Positions 51,363 to 61,053 of a stretch of DNA of 64,000 nucleotides are shown here, one piece after another (position 1 is the stretch's first letter; each line of letters opens with the position of its first letter). The notes under the pieces are model-generated. The model did not search any database, had not been told where the DNA came from, and saw nothing but the letters and a program-made list of their open reading frames with translations. The position numbers were made by a program, and so were the translations under genes. Source of the stretch: an uncultured Clostridia bacterium (GTDB taxonomy: Bacteria > Bacillota > Clostridia > TANB77 > CAG-508); the NCBI GenBank assembly GCA_934177725.1, contig CAKPPO010000002.1, positions 42,981 through 106,980 of the forward strand, in the 5' to 3' direction.

Positions 51363-52016
51363 TTAATTAGCCTTCGCCCATATAACAAGTCTTTTAGTTG
51401 GATCTGTAGTACATGTAGATAATGAAATTTCTCTTTTTCCTCCTGTATTTCTGGTCGCATAAGAAAATTCTGTTTCATCTGCTGTATATGTCTTATATAT
51501 TGTATATTCTACCTTTTCTCCTGACAAGTCAGTTATATATATTTTATCTCCTACTACTAGTTTTTTGTTATTAGAAAAAAATGTTCCATTTCTATAATTA
51601 TGCGCTGCTATTACTGTATTTCCTATTTTGTTTAGTCCTGGTCCATATATAACGGCGGCTGCAGATTTCATTGATGCAGGAGTACCTTTATCTACAATAG
51701 GAACTTTTACTTTTGTTTTAGGTATTTGTATTGTGCCTATCATTGTATAACCCTTATAAGAAGTTCCTTTATTTGATGTTACTTTGGTTGGTTGAGGTGT
51801 TGTTTCTGGTTCTTCTTGGTTTGTTTCTTCTTGTTCATTATCTTCTACATTCACAATAATTACTTCTTTTTCAAATTCGTCTACAGCTTCTTCAGCTTCC
51901 TTCAAATTCACAAAATTACTAATGTAATAATAAATTACATACCCAATAGCAGAGATTAATGCAATTACTGCTATAATTGTTATTACAGTAAAAAATTTTT
52001 TTCCCTTTTGCATCAT
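51363..52016 (-). CDS. sortase
   Basis: A 217-residue sortase: membrane anchor residues 9-32, acidic/threonine linker (40-80), then the beta barrel. Catalytic His in VIAAHNYRNG, Cys in SLSTCTTDPTKR and Arg in TKRLVIW. The fold and motif TLSTC-like place it in the class D group. It joins surface proteins to the wall; no LPxTG substrate gene lies in the window. Twenty bases from a second sortase. Confidence 0.88.
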   Translation of the reverse strand: MMQKGKKFFTVITIIAVIALISAIGYVIYYYISNFVNLKEAEEAVDEFEKEVIIVNVEDNEQEETNQEEPETTPQPTKVTSNKGTSYKGYTMIGTIQIPKTKVKVPIVDKGTPASMKSAAAVIYGPGLNKIGNTVIAAHNYRNGTFFSNNKKLVVGDKIYITDLSGEKVEYTIYKTYTADETEFSYATRNTGGKREISLSTCTTDPTKRLVIWAKAN

Positions 52017-52036
52017 ATATCTCCTTTCTTATGGTA

Positions 52037-52708
52037 TTATTGTTCTCTTGCCCAAATAATTAGTCTACTTTGTGTATCATCTGTACAAGTAGTTAATGAT
52101 ATTTCTCTTTTTCCTTCAGTATCTCTATCTAAATATGTAGAGTCCTCTGGAGAAGTAGTATATGTCTTATAAATTATATATGTTACTTTTTTACCTGATG
52201 AGTCTGTTATATATATTTTATCACCTTCTACTAATTTTTTATTATTAGAAAAGAACGTACCATTGCGATAATTATGTCCTACTATTGTTGTATTTCCTAT
52301 TTCATTTAAACCTGGCCCATCATATATTCCAACTGCAACTTCAATTGCTGCTTTGCTAGCATTTTCTAATACAGGGCATTTTAGATTTGTAGCTGGAATT
52401 TCAATTGTTCCAACCATTGGAAAGCCCTTATATGTATTCGACCTATTTTCTGTTGAATTGTTATCAACAATTACATTTTCTAAACCTATAATAGGTGAAA
52501 TCTCATTTCCTTCTATTGTATTTGAAATTACATTTTCTGTAATGTTATTAACTTTTCCATTGAACCTTCCTGCAGCATCATCAGCATCTTGTTTTATTTT
52601 TGCACTGTTTGCTATAAAACAAGCTACAGCTATTAATATTGCTACTATTGCAACTATACCTGCAATTAATAATCCTGTTAATAATTTTGAATATTTACTT
52701 TCAAACAT
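52037..52708 (-). CDS. sortase, paralogue
   Basis: A 223-residue sortase with anchor at residues 10-33, His in IVGHNYRNGTFFSNN, Cys in SLTTCTDDTQSR and Arg in SRLIIWA. The barrel (FFSNNKKLV.GDKIYITD) is near-identical in long blocks to the neighbouring gene, so they are a tandem duplication with diverged linkers. AGGAGG precedes the start. Confidence 0.88.
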   Translation of the reverse strand: MFESKYSKLLTGLLIAGIVAIVAILIAVACFIANSAKIKQDADDAAGRFNGKVNNITENVISNTIEGNEISPIIGLENVIVDNNSTENRSNTYKGFPMVGTIEIPATNLKCPVLENASKAAIEVAVGIYDGPGLNEIGNTTIVGHNYRNGTFFSNNKKLVEGDKIYITDSSGKKVTYIIYKTYTTSPEDSTYLDRDTEGKREISLTTCTDDTQSRLIIWAREQ

Positions 52709-52863
52709 AAAAATATCCTCCTTGGTCTATAGTTAACTCTATTATACCACAATGAGGATATTTTTTCTACATTTTTACTAAATTTTTGATAATTTGTGCA
52801 AATTAAATTTTGACTTTAATTTTAAAATTATAATTTGCTTTTATACTTTGAATATTAGATGAT

Positions 52864-53211
52864 TTATCCAACAATTTTATCTCCTAACACTTTTCCACCT
52901 AAAATATGAAAATGTATATGCATTACTTCTTGTCCTGAATCTTTACCACAATTTGCAATTACTCTAAATCCTTGTTTTTCAAAACCTTCTTGTTTTGCAA
53001 TTTTATTTATTGTAGTATAAATCTTTCCTATTAATGCTTCATCTTCTTTTGTTAAATCTGTAAGCATTGAAATGTGTTTCTTAGGAATTACTAATATATG
53101 AATTGGAGCTGCTGGATTTATATCGTGAAATGCTAATACATCTTCATCTTCATACACTTTTTTTGAAGGAATTTCTCCTTTTATTATTTTACAAAAAATA
53201 CAATCTTCCAT
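52864..53211 (-). CDS. hinT: HIT family protein (HinT)
   Basis: A 115-residue protein with the histidine triad HIHFHILGG near residue 98 and the N-terminal DCIFCKIIKGEIPSKKVYED. HinT hydrolyses nucleoside phosphoramidates and cleans up adenylated by-products. Length and motifs are typical. Confidence 0.95.
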   Translation of the reverse strand: MEDCIFCKIIKGEIPSKKVYEDEDVLAFHDINPAAPIHILVIPKKHISMLTDLTKEDEALIGKIYTTINKIAKQEGFEKQGFRVIANCGKDSGQEVMHIHFHILGGKVLGDKIVG

Positions 53212-53226
53212 AACTTTCTCTCCTTC

Positions 53227-53333
53227 TAAACTAATAGGGACGGGCCTTTTTAGTTTAGTCTTACAATATAATATTTAAGCTTTTGCCAATTTAATTATTT
53301 GCTAAACTAAATCACCCCGTCCCTATTAGTTTA
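53227..53333. repeat. 107-base MITE-like inverted repeat
   Basis: TAAACTAATAGGGACGGG (53227-53244) is perfectly inverted at 53316-53333, and inside it TAGTTTAG/CTAAACTA forms a second pair. It lies between hinT and alaS and contains the GGGACGGG core seen in the other repeats. No coding capacity. Confidence 0.75.
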
Positions 53334-53338
53334 ACACT

Positions 53339-55099
53339 TTACTCTAAAATTGCTTTTATACGTCTTACCCCTGCTGAACTTGCTTCTTCTTTTTTAATTT
53401 TGAAATGTCCTAATTCTGATGTATTTTTTACGTGAGGTCCTCCACATAATTCTTTAGATACATTTCCTATTGTATATACTGTAACTATATCTGGATATTT
53501 TTCTATAAACATACATTCTGCTCCAGATTTTACAGCCTCTTCTTTGCTCATTTCTTCTACTGTAACAGGTAAAGCCTCTTTTATCCATTCATTTACTAAA
53601 TCTTCTGCTTTTTGTTTTTCTTCGTCTGTTAATTTATGGTCGCAGTTAAAGTCAAATCTCATTCTTTCATCTGTTATATTTGAACCTCTTTGGTGTGTAT
53701 CTTTTCCTATTACTTGTTTTAATGCTGCATCTAAAAGGTGTGTTGCTGTATGATATCTTGTTTCTATTTCACTATCTCCTGCTAAACCGCCTTTAAATTT
53801 TTGTTCTGAACCAGCTCTTGATTTTTCTTGATGTTCTTTGAATTTTTGATTAAATCCTTCTTCATCAACTTTTATTCCTTTTTCATTTGCAAGCTCTACT
53901 GTTAATTCTAATGGGAATCCATAAGTATCATATAGTTTAAATGCTAAATCTTTATTTAACATATTTCCATCTAAATGAGAAACTATTTTTTCGAATTCTC
54001 TTAAACCTTTTTCTAATGTCTTATTGAATTTATTAAGTTCGTTTGTTAATACATCTAAAACTACTTCTTTGTTATCTGTTAATTCTTTATAATAATCTTT
54101 ATATTTATCAATAATCATACTTGCTAATTCTCTTTCGAATCCACTATTTAAGTCGATTTCTATCTTTTTAGCATGTCTAATCATTCTACGAATTAATCTT
54201 CTTAAAATATAACCTTGGTCTGTGTTTGAAGGTTTTATTCCTGAATAATCTGCACTAATAAATACTGCTGTTCTAATGTGGTCTGCTATTATTCTTATAC
54301 TTTCTGGATTTTCTTTATAAGTTGTATTTGACATTTCTTCAATTCTATCTATTACATCTTTCCAAATTGATGTTAAATAGTTATCATCTACACCTTCTAA
54401 TATTGCAACAGTTCTTTCAACACCCATTCCTGTATCTACATTTTTCTTTGGAAGTTCAGAAATTGTACCATCTAAATGTTTTTCATATTGCATAAATACA
54501 TTGTTCCAAATTTCTACCCATCTTTCATCTTCTGGGTCATGTTTTACTGGAACTGGATCATCTGATCTCCAATAAAATATTTCTGTATCTGGTCCACATG
54601 GTCCTGCTTCTCCAGCAATCCAAAAGTTATTATCTTTATCTAAATAACTGATTCTTTCTTCTGGAATACCCATTTCTTTCCAAACTGATGCAGACTCTTC
54701 ATCTCTAGGAATTAAATCGTCACCTACAAATACTGTTACTGCTAATTTTTCTACTGGAATGTTTAATACTTTAGTTAAAAATTCAAAGCTCCATGAAATA
54801 GCTTCTTTTTTGAAGTAATCTCCTAAACTCCAGTTTCCAAGCATTTCAAAAAATGTGTGGTGAGTCTTATCTCCTATTCCTTCTAAATCTGTTAATCTTA
54901 CACATTTTTGAACATCTGTAAGTCTCGTTCCTAATGGATGGGGTTGTCCCATTAAATATGGTACAAGTGGTTGCATTCCTGCTGTATTAAATAATACACT
55001 TGGATCATTTTCTGGTATTAATGGTGCACTTGGTATTATTTTGTGTCCTTTACTTTCAAAAAATTTTAAATATTTATCTTTTAAGTCTACTTTTTCCAT
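53339..55099 (-). CDS. alaS: alanyl-tRNA synthetase lacking the C-Ala domain
   Basis: The ATG at 55099 (MEKVDLKDKYLKFFESKGH) follows AGGAG. The catalytic domain (GMQPLVPYLMGQPHP), tRNA-recognition helices and editing domain are present; editing zinc ligands are in TRYHTATHLLD and KELCGGPHV. The protein ends at SAGVRRIKAILE, right after the editing domain, so it is 586 residues against about 870 for most AlaRS. The C-Ala/DHHA1 part is missing and no continuing frame exists downstream. Confidence 0.92.
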   Translation of the reverse strand: MEKVDLKDKYLKFFESKGHKIIPSAPLIPENDPSVLFNTAGMQPLVPYLMGQPHPLGTRLTDVQKCVRLTDLEGIGDKTHHTFFEMLGNWSLGDYFKKEAISWSFEFLTKVLNIPVEKLAVTVFVGDDLIPRDEESASVWKEMGIPEERISYLDKDNNFWIAGEAGPCGPDTEIFYWRSDDPVPVKHDPEDERWVEIWNNVFMQYEKHLDGTISELPKKNVDTGMGVERTVAILEGVDDNYLTSIWKDVIDRIEEMSNTTYKENPESIRIIADHIRTAVFISADYSGIKPSNTDQGYILRRLIRRMIRHAKKIEIDLNSGFERELASMIIDKYKDYYKELTDNKEVVLDVLTNELNKFNKTLEKGLREFEKIVSHLDGNMLNKDLAFKLYDTYGFPLELTVELANEKGIKVDEEGFNQKFKEHQEKSRAGSEQKFKGGLAGDSEIETRYHTATHLLDAALKQVIGKDTHQRGSNITDERMRFDFNCDHKLTDEEKQKAEDLVNEWIKEALPVTVEEMSKEEAVKSGAECMFIEKYPDIVTVYTIGNVSKELCGGPHVKNTSELGHFKIKKEEASSAGVRRIKAILE

Positions 55100-55208
55100 T
55101 CTTCTCTCTCCTATCTTTATAAATGAATTATTATTTAACAATACATCAATTTATTAGCAATATCGCTAAATTCTCTTTTTAATGTGTCTAATTATATACT
55201 AATTTTAT

Positions 55209-56552
55209 TTAACTTTCAACACCTATTAGTTCTAAATTTTTCACTTTTTCTATTTTGGCTTTTGATATCGTATTTTCTATTGGCTTATATGGAATTTTTA
55301 CTACTTTATAATTTGTTGTATGCCCTTTAATGTAGTCTCCTTCTTTTTCTTCCCATAATACTTCTAATTCTTTTCCAATTTCTTCTTCATTATACTTAAT
55401 TTCATTATTATGTGATAATTCTATCAATTTTGCACTTCTTTGTTCTTTTATGTTTCCGTCTATCTGATTTGGCATCACAGCTGCCTTTGTTCCTTTTCTT
55501 GGAGAATATTTAAAAATATGCATTTGGTAAAAGTTAATTTCTTTTAAAGACTCATATGTTTTATTAAATTCTTCATCTGTTTCTCCCGGAAAACCTACTA
55601 TTATATCTGTTGTTAGCGCAACATTTGGATACGCTTTTCTTAATAGTTCTGTACACTTTTTAAATTCTTCGGTAGTATATCTTCTATTCATTCTTTTTAA
55701 TGTTTCATCACATCCACTTTGTAATGATAAGTGAAAATGGTCACATATTTTTTCTAGTTTTGTTAATCTTTCTAAGAATTCTTCTGTAATTAAAGTTGGT
55801 TCTAGTGAACCTAATCTAATTCTTTTAATTCCATCTATTTTATTTATTTCTTCTAATAAATCTATAAGTTGCGTATGTGGTTTAAAATCTTTACCATATG
55901 AAGCCAAATGAATTCCTGTAATTACAACTTCTTTAATTTCTTTTTGAGCAATATTTTTTATTTCTTCTACTACATTTTGAATTTTCCTACTTCTAACATG
56001 TCCTCTTGCATATGGAATTATACAGTATGAACAAAATCTATCACAGCCATCTTGTACTTTTATAACTGCTCTTGTTTTTTCAGTATAATCTGTAACTCCA
56101 AAATCTAAAAATTCTTTTTGATACATTACGTCTGTTACTTTTGTTTCTTTTATGTTATTAACATTTTCTGTTTTTGACGCAAAAGGGACAGATGACGCAA
56201 AATGAAACGTCCCCAATGAGTCAACTAAATCTGCTATTTTATTTTTTTCGTTTGTTCCATATATTAAGTCTATTTCTGGTATTTTTTCTAACTCTTCTTT
56301 TGCTACTTGTGCATAACATCCACATGCCACTATTATAGAGTTTGGATTTAATTCTTTTGCACGTCTTAGCATTTGTCTTGATTTTCTATCTGCCATATTT
56401 GTTACTGTACACGTGTTTATTATATATATATCCGCTTTTTCATTAAACTCTTTTATTATATAGCCTTTTTTTATAAATTGTTCTATCATTGCATTTGTCT
56501 CGTATTGGTTTACCTTACAGCCTAATGTACAAAATGCCACTGTTTTTTCCAT
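55209..56552 (-). CDS. mtaB: tRNA t6A37 methylthiotransferase MtaB, with repeat insertion
   Basis: A 447-residue radical-SAM protein: N-terminal cluster Cys in CTLGCKVNQYETNAM, TCTVTNMADR and CGCYAQ; SAM cluster DGCDRFCSYCIIPYARG; TRAM domain at the end. It converts t6A37 to ms2t6A37 in tRNAs reading ANN codons. Between the two domains the segment GTFHFASSVPFAS (about residues 113-125) is encoded by a copy of the dispersed GGGGAC repeat (56175-56214), so the repeat has been absorbed in frame. Confidence 0.93.
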   Translation of the reverse strand: MEKTVAFCTLGCKVNQYETNAMIEQFIKKGYIIKEFNEKADIYIINTCTVTNMADRKSRQMLRRAKELNPNSIIVACGCYAQVAKEELEKIPEIDLIYGTNEKNKIADLVDSLGTFHFASSVPFASKTENVNNIKETKVTDVMYQKEFLDFGVTDYTEKTRAVIKVQDGCDRFCSYCIIPYARGHVRSRKIQNVVEEIKNIAQKEIKEVVITGIHLASYGKDFKPHTQLIDLLEEINKIDGIKRIRLGSLEPTLITEEFLERLTKLEKICDHFHLSLQSGCDETLKRMNRRYTTEEFKKCTELLRKAYPNVALTTDIIVGFPGETDEEFNKTYESLKEINFYQMHIFKYSPRKGTKAAVMPNQIDGNIKEQRSAKLIELSHNNEIKYNEEEIGKELEVLWEEKEGDYIKGHTTNYKVVKIPYKPIENTISKAKIEKVKNLELIGVES

Positions 56553-56738
56553 ATTTCTTCCTCGTTTCTTTTTTCATTCGACTTATTTTATCATATTTTA
56601 TCTACTTTTTAAAGTACATTTTTTGATTTTTTAGTTGCTGTATATAAAAAATATAGACAACATTAAAAAAATCTATTTATTTTTTCCAATTTTTGTAGTA
56701 TAATGTTATTGATAGTTAAAATTTTAGGAGGTTTTGCT

Positions 56739-57185
56739 ATGTGGTACATATGGCTAATTATAGCTGGCATTTGTTTTGTTATCGAAATGATAACTGTTGG
56801 CTTTTTTGTATTTTGGTTTGGAATAGGAGCTTTAATTACAATGTTAGTTAGTCTTATTTGCCCAGGTAACTTATGGCTACAAGCAATAATCTTTGTTGCA
56901 ACTTCTACTTTGCTTATATTTTTCACAAAACCTTTTGTAGAAAAATTTACTAAGAAAGATAAAAAAGTAGTAACTAATGCTTTTTCAATTATTGGGAAGA
57001 AGGCTTTAGTTACACAAGACATTAATCCCAAATTTGGAATAGGTCAAATTAAAATTGAAAATGAAGTTTGGTCAGCAAAAACATTTGATGATTCTTTTAT
57101 TGAAAAAGGAACTCAAGTTGAAGTTTTAGAAATTGATGGTGTAAAAGCTATTGTAAAACCTATTAAAATTGCTATAACTAAATAG
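56739..57185 (+). CDS. NfeD family membrane protein
   Basis: ATG at 56739 (MWYIWLIIAGICFVIEMITV) after AGGAGG. Two to three membrane helices, then an OB-fold domain (GKKALVTQDINPKFGIGQIK). NfeD proteins pair with SPFH/stomatin proteins, and the next gene is one. Confidence 0.88.
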   Translation: MWYIWLIIAGICFVIEMITVGFFVFWFGIGALITMLVSLICPGNLWLQAIIFVATSTLLIFFTKPFVEKFTKKDKKVVTNAFSIIGKKALVTQDINPKFGIGQIKIENEVWSAKTFDDSFIEKGTQVEVLEIDGVKAIVKPIKIAITK

Positions 57186-57275
57186 GTTATTAATTTTTAA
57201 TAAGATTCATTTCTAGTTTATACATATTTATTTTTAAGGAATGTTTCTATTATATATTTAAAAGGAGGAAAATTT

Positions 57276-58208
57276 ATGGAAGGAATTATAGCTTTAATTG
57301 TAATACTTGTTATTATTTTAATAATTGCATTTAAAACAATCAAAATTGTTAAACAATCAGAAGTTTATATTATAGAAAGACTTGGTAAATTTCATAAAAT
57401 AGCTGATGCAGGTTTAACTATTATAGTCCCATTTTTTGACCATGTACGTAGTGTTGTAAGTTTAAAACAACAAACTATGGACATTCCACCACAAGGTGTT
57501 ATTACAAAAGATAATGTTACAATTACAATTGATACAGTTGTATTTTATAAAATTACAGACCCTGCAAAAGCAGTATATGAAATTCAAAGTTTAAAGAAAG
57601 GTATTGAATACCTAGCAATTACAACAATTCGTGATATTGTTGGTAAAATGGATTTAGATGAAACATTTAGTTCTAGAGACGCTATTAACGATAAATTAAG
57701 AGTTATTCTAGATGAAGCAACAGATCAATGGGGTTGTAAAATAGATAGAGTTGAAATTAAAGATATTACTCCACCTGCTGATATTAGAGATGCTATGGAA
57801 AAACAAATGAATGCAGAAAGAAATAAAAGAGCTTTAATTTTACAAGCAGAAGGTGAAAGACAATCTGCTATAACTCTTGCAGAAGGTAAAAAAGAAGCTG
57901 CTATATTAGAAGCAGAAGCTGATAAAGAAGCTAAAATAAGAAGAGCAGCCGGTGAAGCTGAAGCTATTAAAAAAGTTGCTGAAGCCAAAGCTGAAGAAAT
58001 ACATATGGTATATGACGCAATGATGAAAGCAAATCCTGATGATAAATTAGTTCAATTAAAGTCATTAGAAGCTTTAAAAGAAGTTGCAAATGGAGATGCA
58101 AATAAGGTATTTATTCCATTTGATGCCACATCAGCTTTAGGTAGCTTAGGAGCTATTAAAGAAGTAGTTAAAGATGATAAAAAAACTTCAAAAAAAGATA
58201 AAGAATAA
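57276..58208 (+). CDS. SPFH/stomatin-like membrane protein
   Basis: A 310-residue protein: N-terminal helix (IIALIVILVIILIIAFKTIK), the band-7 domain with QSEVYIIERLGKFHKIADAG, and a long coiled coil with repeated AEGERQSAI/AEGKKEAAI units, as in QmcA and FloT-like proteins. It forms large oligomers that organise membrane protease or microdomains; NfeD is the partner. AAAGGAGG before the start. Confidence 0.92.
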   Translation: MEGIIALIVILVIILIIAFKTIKIVKQSEVYIIERLGKFHKIADAGLTIIVPFFDHVRSVVSLKQQTMDIPPQGVITKDNVTITIDTVVFYKITDPAKAVYEIQSLKKGIEYLAITTIRDIVGKMDLDETFSSRDAINDKLRVILDEATDQWGCKIDRVEIKDITPPADIRDAMEKQMNAERNKRALILQAEGERQSAITLAEGKKEAAILEAEADKEAKIRRAAGEAEAIKKVAEAKAEEIHMVYDAMMKANPDDKLVQLKSLEALKEVANGDANKVFIPFDATSALGSLGAIKEVVKDDKKTSKKDKE

Positions 58209-58214
58209 ATAAAA

Positions 58215-58250
58215 AAGAATTTCTAGCATTAATATCTGCTAGAAATTCTT
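58215..58250. terminator. bidirectional terminator after SPFH gene
   Basis: AAGAATTTCTAGCA and TGCTAGAAATTCTT, a perfect 14-pair stem with an eight-base loop, followed by TTTTTATTTTT. Confidence 0.8.
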
Positions 58251-58258
58251 TTTTATTT

Positions 58259-58546
58259 TTATCCAGAATACTCTTCAAGAAACATTCTAATTTTTAGAAT
58301 GTAATTATGCAAATTGCAAAAATAATTTGTATAATCTCCTCTTGCATAATAATCCACTATAAGCATTAAATTAGAAATATATGTTGCATTTATATATTTT
58401 TTATCAACTAATACTTCTAACTTTTTCATTGTATTTTCTTGCTTTTCTAGTGTTTTATCTTTATTTTGGTAATACCGATAAAGTTCATCTACTTCTGTTG
58501 TTACTTGTGAAAGTACATAATTATATACTTCATTCTCCCTACTCAT
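58259..58546 (-). CDS. small helical protein with an in-frame CGG, unknown
   Basis: ATG at 58546 (MSRENEVYNYVLSQVTTEVD) follows GGAGG. A 95-residue helical protein, LMLIVDYYARGDYTNYFCNL near the end. It contains an in-frame CGG at 58477-58475 (in DELY-R-YYQNK) with no sign that the frame should change: the zero frame continues sensibly and the +1 frame stops within ten codons. A counter-example to obligatory shifting at CGG. Confidence 0.6.
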   Translation of the reverse strand: MSRENEVYNYVLSQVTTEVDELYRYYQNKDKTLEKQENTMKKLEVLVDKKYINATYISNLMLIVDYYARGDYTNYFCNLHNYILKIRMFLEEYSG

Positions 58547-58631
58547 GTTGCTACCTCCTTTAGGCACCTTCATAAATTGTTGTTATATATTAACATATTT
58601 TATTCTATTAGTCTATAGTTTAATACATAAT

Positions 58632-59876
58632 TTATTCAATTGTATCATCTTTTATATAATATTTTGTTCCTAACATTTTATCTGGTAAATATTGTTGTTC
58701 TACTACATGTCCTGGGTAATCATGTGGGTATTTATAACCTTCATGGTAACCAAATTGTTCCATTCCATCTGCTGGTGCATTTCTTATATGCATAGGAACA
58801 TCCCCTGTATCTTTATTTTTTACATCTTCTAATGCTTTATTTATTGCATTGTAAGAACAATTTGATTTTGGTGATAATGCTACATATAAAGCCGCTTCAG
58901 ATAAGATTATTCTTGCTTCTGGCATTCCTACCATATGAACCGCTTGCATTGCAGAATTTGCTACAACTAATGCATTTGGATTTGCGAGTCCTACATCTTC
59001 GGATGCACATATAACAATTCTTCTTGCTAAAAACATAGGATCTTCCCCACCATTTATAGCTCTTGCTAAATAAAATACTGTAGCATCTGCATCTGAACCC
59101 CTCATTGATTTTATAAATGCACTAATATTGTCATAATGACTATCTCCATTTTTATCAAAAATTGCTTTTCTGTTTTGCACACTGTCTGCTGCTATTTGAG
59201 GTGTAATTTCAATAACACCTTCTTTATTTATTTTTGTAGTAAGTACTGCTACTTCTAAACCATTTAAAGCTGTACGTACATCTCCATTTGATACCTCAGC
59301 AATTTTTCTTAATGTTTCATCTTCTACTTTTATTTTATAATTTCCAAGTCCTTCTGGTTCTACTAATGCCCTTTTTAATACTGTATATATATTTTCTATT
59401 GTTAAAGGTTCTAATTTTACAACCATAGAACGAGATATTAAAGCTTTGTTTACCTCAAAATAAGGGTTTTCTGTAGTTGCACCAATTAAAATTACTGTTC
59501 CATTTTCTACATATGGTAAAAGTGCATCTTGTTGTAATTTATTAAAGCGATGAATCTCATCTATAAACAATATACATTTTCCTGTAGGATTTAAAAGTAA
59601 ATTACTAGCTTCTGCAATTGCACTTTTAATGTCTCCTACTCCTGCTGTTACAGCATTTATTCTTGTAAATTTATATTTGGTAGTTTCACTTATTACCCTT
59701 GCTAGTGATGTCTTTCCACATCCCGGAGGTCCCCACAAAATAATACTAGATAATCTATCCGCTTTTATTGTACGATATAAAATTTTGTCTTGACCTAAAA
59801 TATGTTCTTGACCAACATATTCTTCTAAATTTTTAGGTCTCATTCTGTACGCCAATGGTTTACTAAAATCCGTCAT
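58632..59876 (-). CDS. rarA: replication-associated recombination ATPase RarA/MgsA
   Basis: ATG at 59876 (MTDFSKPLAYRMRPKNLEEY) after AAAGGAAG. AAA+ clamp-loader-like ATPase: Walker A GPPGCGKTSLARV, Walker B CILFIDEIHRFNK, sensor motifs and the MgsA C-terminal tetramerisation domain (ASEDVGLANPNALVVANSAM). It acts at stalled forks. Confidence 0.94.
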   Translation of the reverse strand: MTDFSKPLAYRMRPKNLEEYVGQEHILGQDKILYRTIKADRLSSIILWGPPGCGKTSLARVISETTKYKFTRINAVTAGVGDIKSAIAEASNLLLNPTGKCILFIDEIHRFNKLQQDALLPYVENGTVILIGATTENPYFEVNKALISRSMVVKLEPLTIENIYTVLKRALVEPEGLGNYKIKVEDETLRKIAEVSNGDVRTALNGLEVAVLTTKINKEGVIEITPQIAADSVQNRKAIFDKNGDSHYDNISAFIKSMRGSDADATVFYLARAINGGEDPMFLARRIVICASEDVGLANPNALVVANSAMQAVHMVGMPEARIILSEAALYVALSPKSNCSYNAINKALEDVKNKDTGDVPMHIRNAPADGMEQFGYHEGYKYPHDYPGHVVEQQYLPDKMLGTKYYIKDDTIE

Positions 59877-59933
59877 TTTTCTTCCTTTCAATTCTAGAGA
59901 CAGGTTTAAAAATTTAAACTCTGCCGCTAAAAT

Positions 59934-60527
59934 TTATCTTGCTAAATTTTTTAATCCTAATTTTATTATTTCTTCTACTGTTAATTCTTCCTTTACTCCT
60001 TGAAGTGCTTTTTCTATTTCTTTTTTACTATATCCTAATACTTGAAGTGCTGAAATTGCTTCATTATATTTTTGTGTATGTATTACTTTTTCTACTTGCT
60101 TTTCTACTTCTTCTATATCTTGCTCTTTATTTAATTTATCTTTTAGCTCTAATATAATTCTTTGTGCTCCTTTTGGGCCGATTCCTGGAAGGGCCTTTAT
60201 TTTAGCAACATCATTTGTAATTACAGCTAATGCAAAACTTGATGGAGTAATATTAGATAATATATTTATTGCTGATTTTGCACCTATACCACTTACAGAT
60301 AATAATAGTTCAAACATGCGAAGTTCCTCATTTGTATTAAATCCGTATAAGCTCATTTCATCTTCTTTTACTTTTAAATATGTATGTACTTTTACTACTT
60401 GTCCTATTTCCCCTAATTCTGCTATTGCTGTTTCTGACATAAATATTTTATAACCTATTCCATTCACTTCTATTACAATATAGCCTCTTGTTTTTACTTC
60501 TAAACTTCCTTTTATATATGCGTACAT
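59934..60527 (-). CDS. ruvA: Holliday junction branch migration protein RuvA
   Basis: ATG at 60527 (MYAYIKGSLEVKTRGYIVIE) after AGGAG. OB-fold, two helix-hairpin-helix motifs (LLSVSGIGAKSAINIL and IKALPGIGPKGAQRIILELK) and the RuvB-binding C-terminus. ruvB and ruvC, usually adjacent, are not in the window: rarA is next instead. Confidence 0.94.
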   Translation of the reverse strand: MYAYIKGSLEVKTRGYIVIEVNGIGYKIFMSETAIAELGEIGQVVKVHTYLKVKEDEMSLYGFNTNEELRMFELLLSVSGIGAKSAINILSNITPSSFALAVITNDVAKIKALPGIGPKGAQRIILELKDKLNKEQDIEEVEKQVEKVIHTQKYNEAISALQVLGYSKKEIEKALQGVKEELTVEEIIKLGLKNLAR

Positions 60528-60668
60528 AATTCTCTCCTTTGTTATTGACAAAGCAAACTACATCTGCTTATTCTCACTTTCTATGTTCCATACTATATAA
60601 CATTGTTATAGAAAAAACAAGCGAACATTTAAAATTTTGCAAATTTTTGTTTTGTTTTTTACAAAAAA

Positions 60669-60695
60669 AATACTGGTTACTCCTAAACCAGTATT
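60669..60695. terminator. terminator between ruvA and 60703 gene
   Basis: AATACTGGTT and AACCAGTATT, a perfect 10-pair stem with a seven-base loop and flanking A/T runs. Confidence 0.8.
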
Positions 60696-60702
60696 TTCTT
60701 AT

Positions 60703-60930
60703 TCAAACTTTTTCAAAGTACAAGCATATTGACTGCTCTTCTAATTTGATTAATTTCCCACTTGCAACTAGTTCATCCAAAATCGAATTTTTTTCAATAC
60801 TCGATTCTAAATAACTTTTTCCTATAACTTTTAATATTCCATAAACAACAAGTGGTAATTCTTTATTATTCTTTTTTATAATTAAAAAGATATTTGACCA
60901 GTTATCAGCTCTAAATAATTCAAACTGCAT
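60703..60930 (-). CDS. hypothetical protein, 75 aa
   Basis: MQFELFRADNWSNIFLIIKK with AAAGGAA before the ATG. A small alpha/beta protein ending LIKLEEQSICLYFEKV. It resembles small host proteins of unknown role. Not recognised. Confidence 0.55.
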   Translation of the reverse strand: MQFELFRADNWSNIFLIIKKNNKELPLVVYGILKVIGKSYLESSIEKNSILDELVASGKLIKLEEQSICLYFEKV

Positions 60931-61053
60931 ATTGTTCCTTTCTGTGAAATATCACTGAAACTCTTATTAATGTTACATAAATATTTTATCATGATTTTCC
61001 AATAATTTCAAGTAAAACCAAAAGAGAGCTTTTGTATTACTTTTCTCATATAA

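Noticed and set aside
53339..55099. alaS shortened by a CGG frameshift
   Set aside because: The only CGG in the gene (53789) is out of frame, and no continuing frame lies after the stop.
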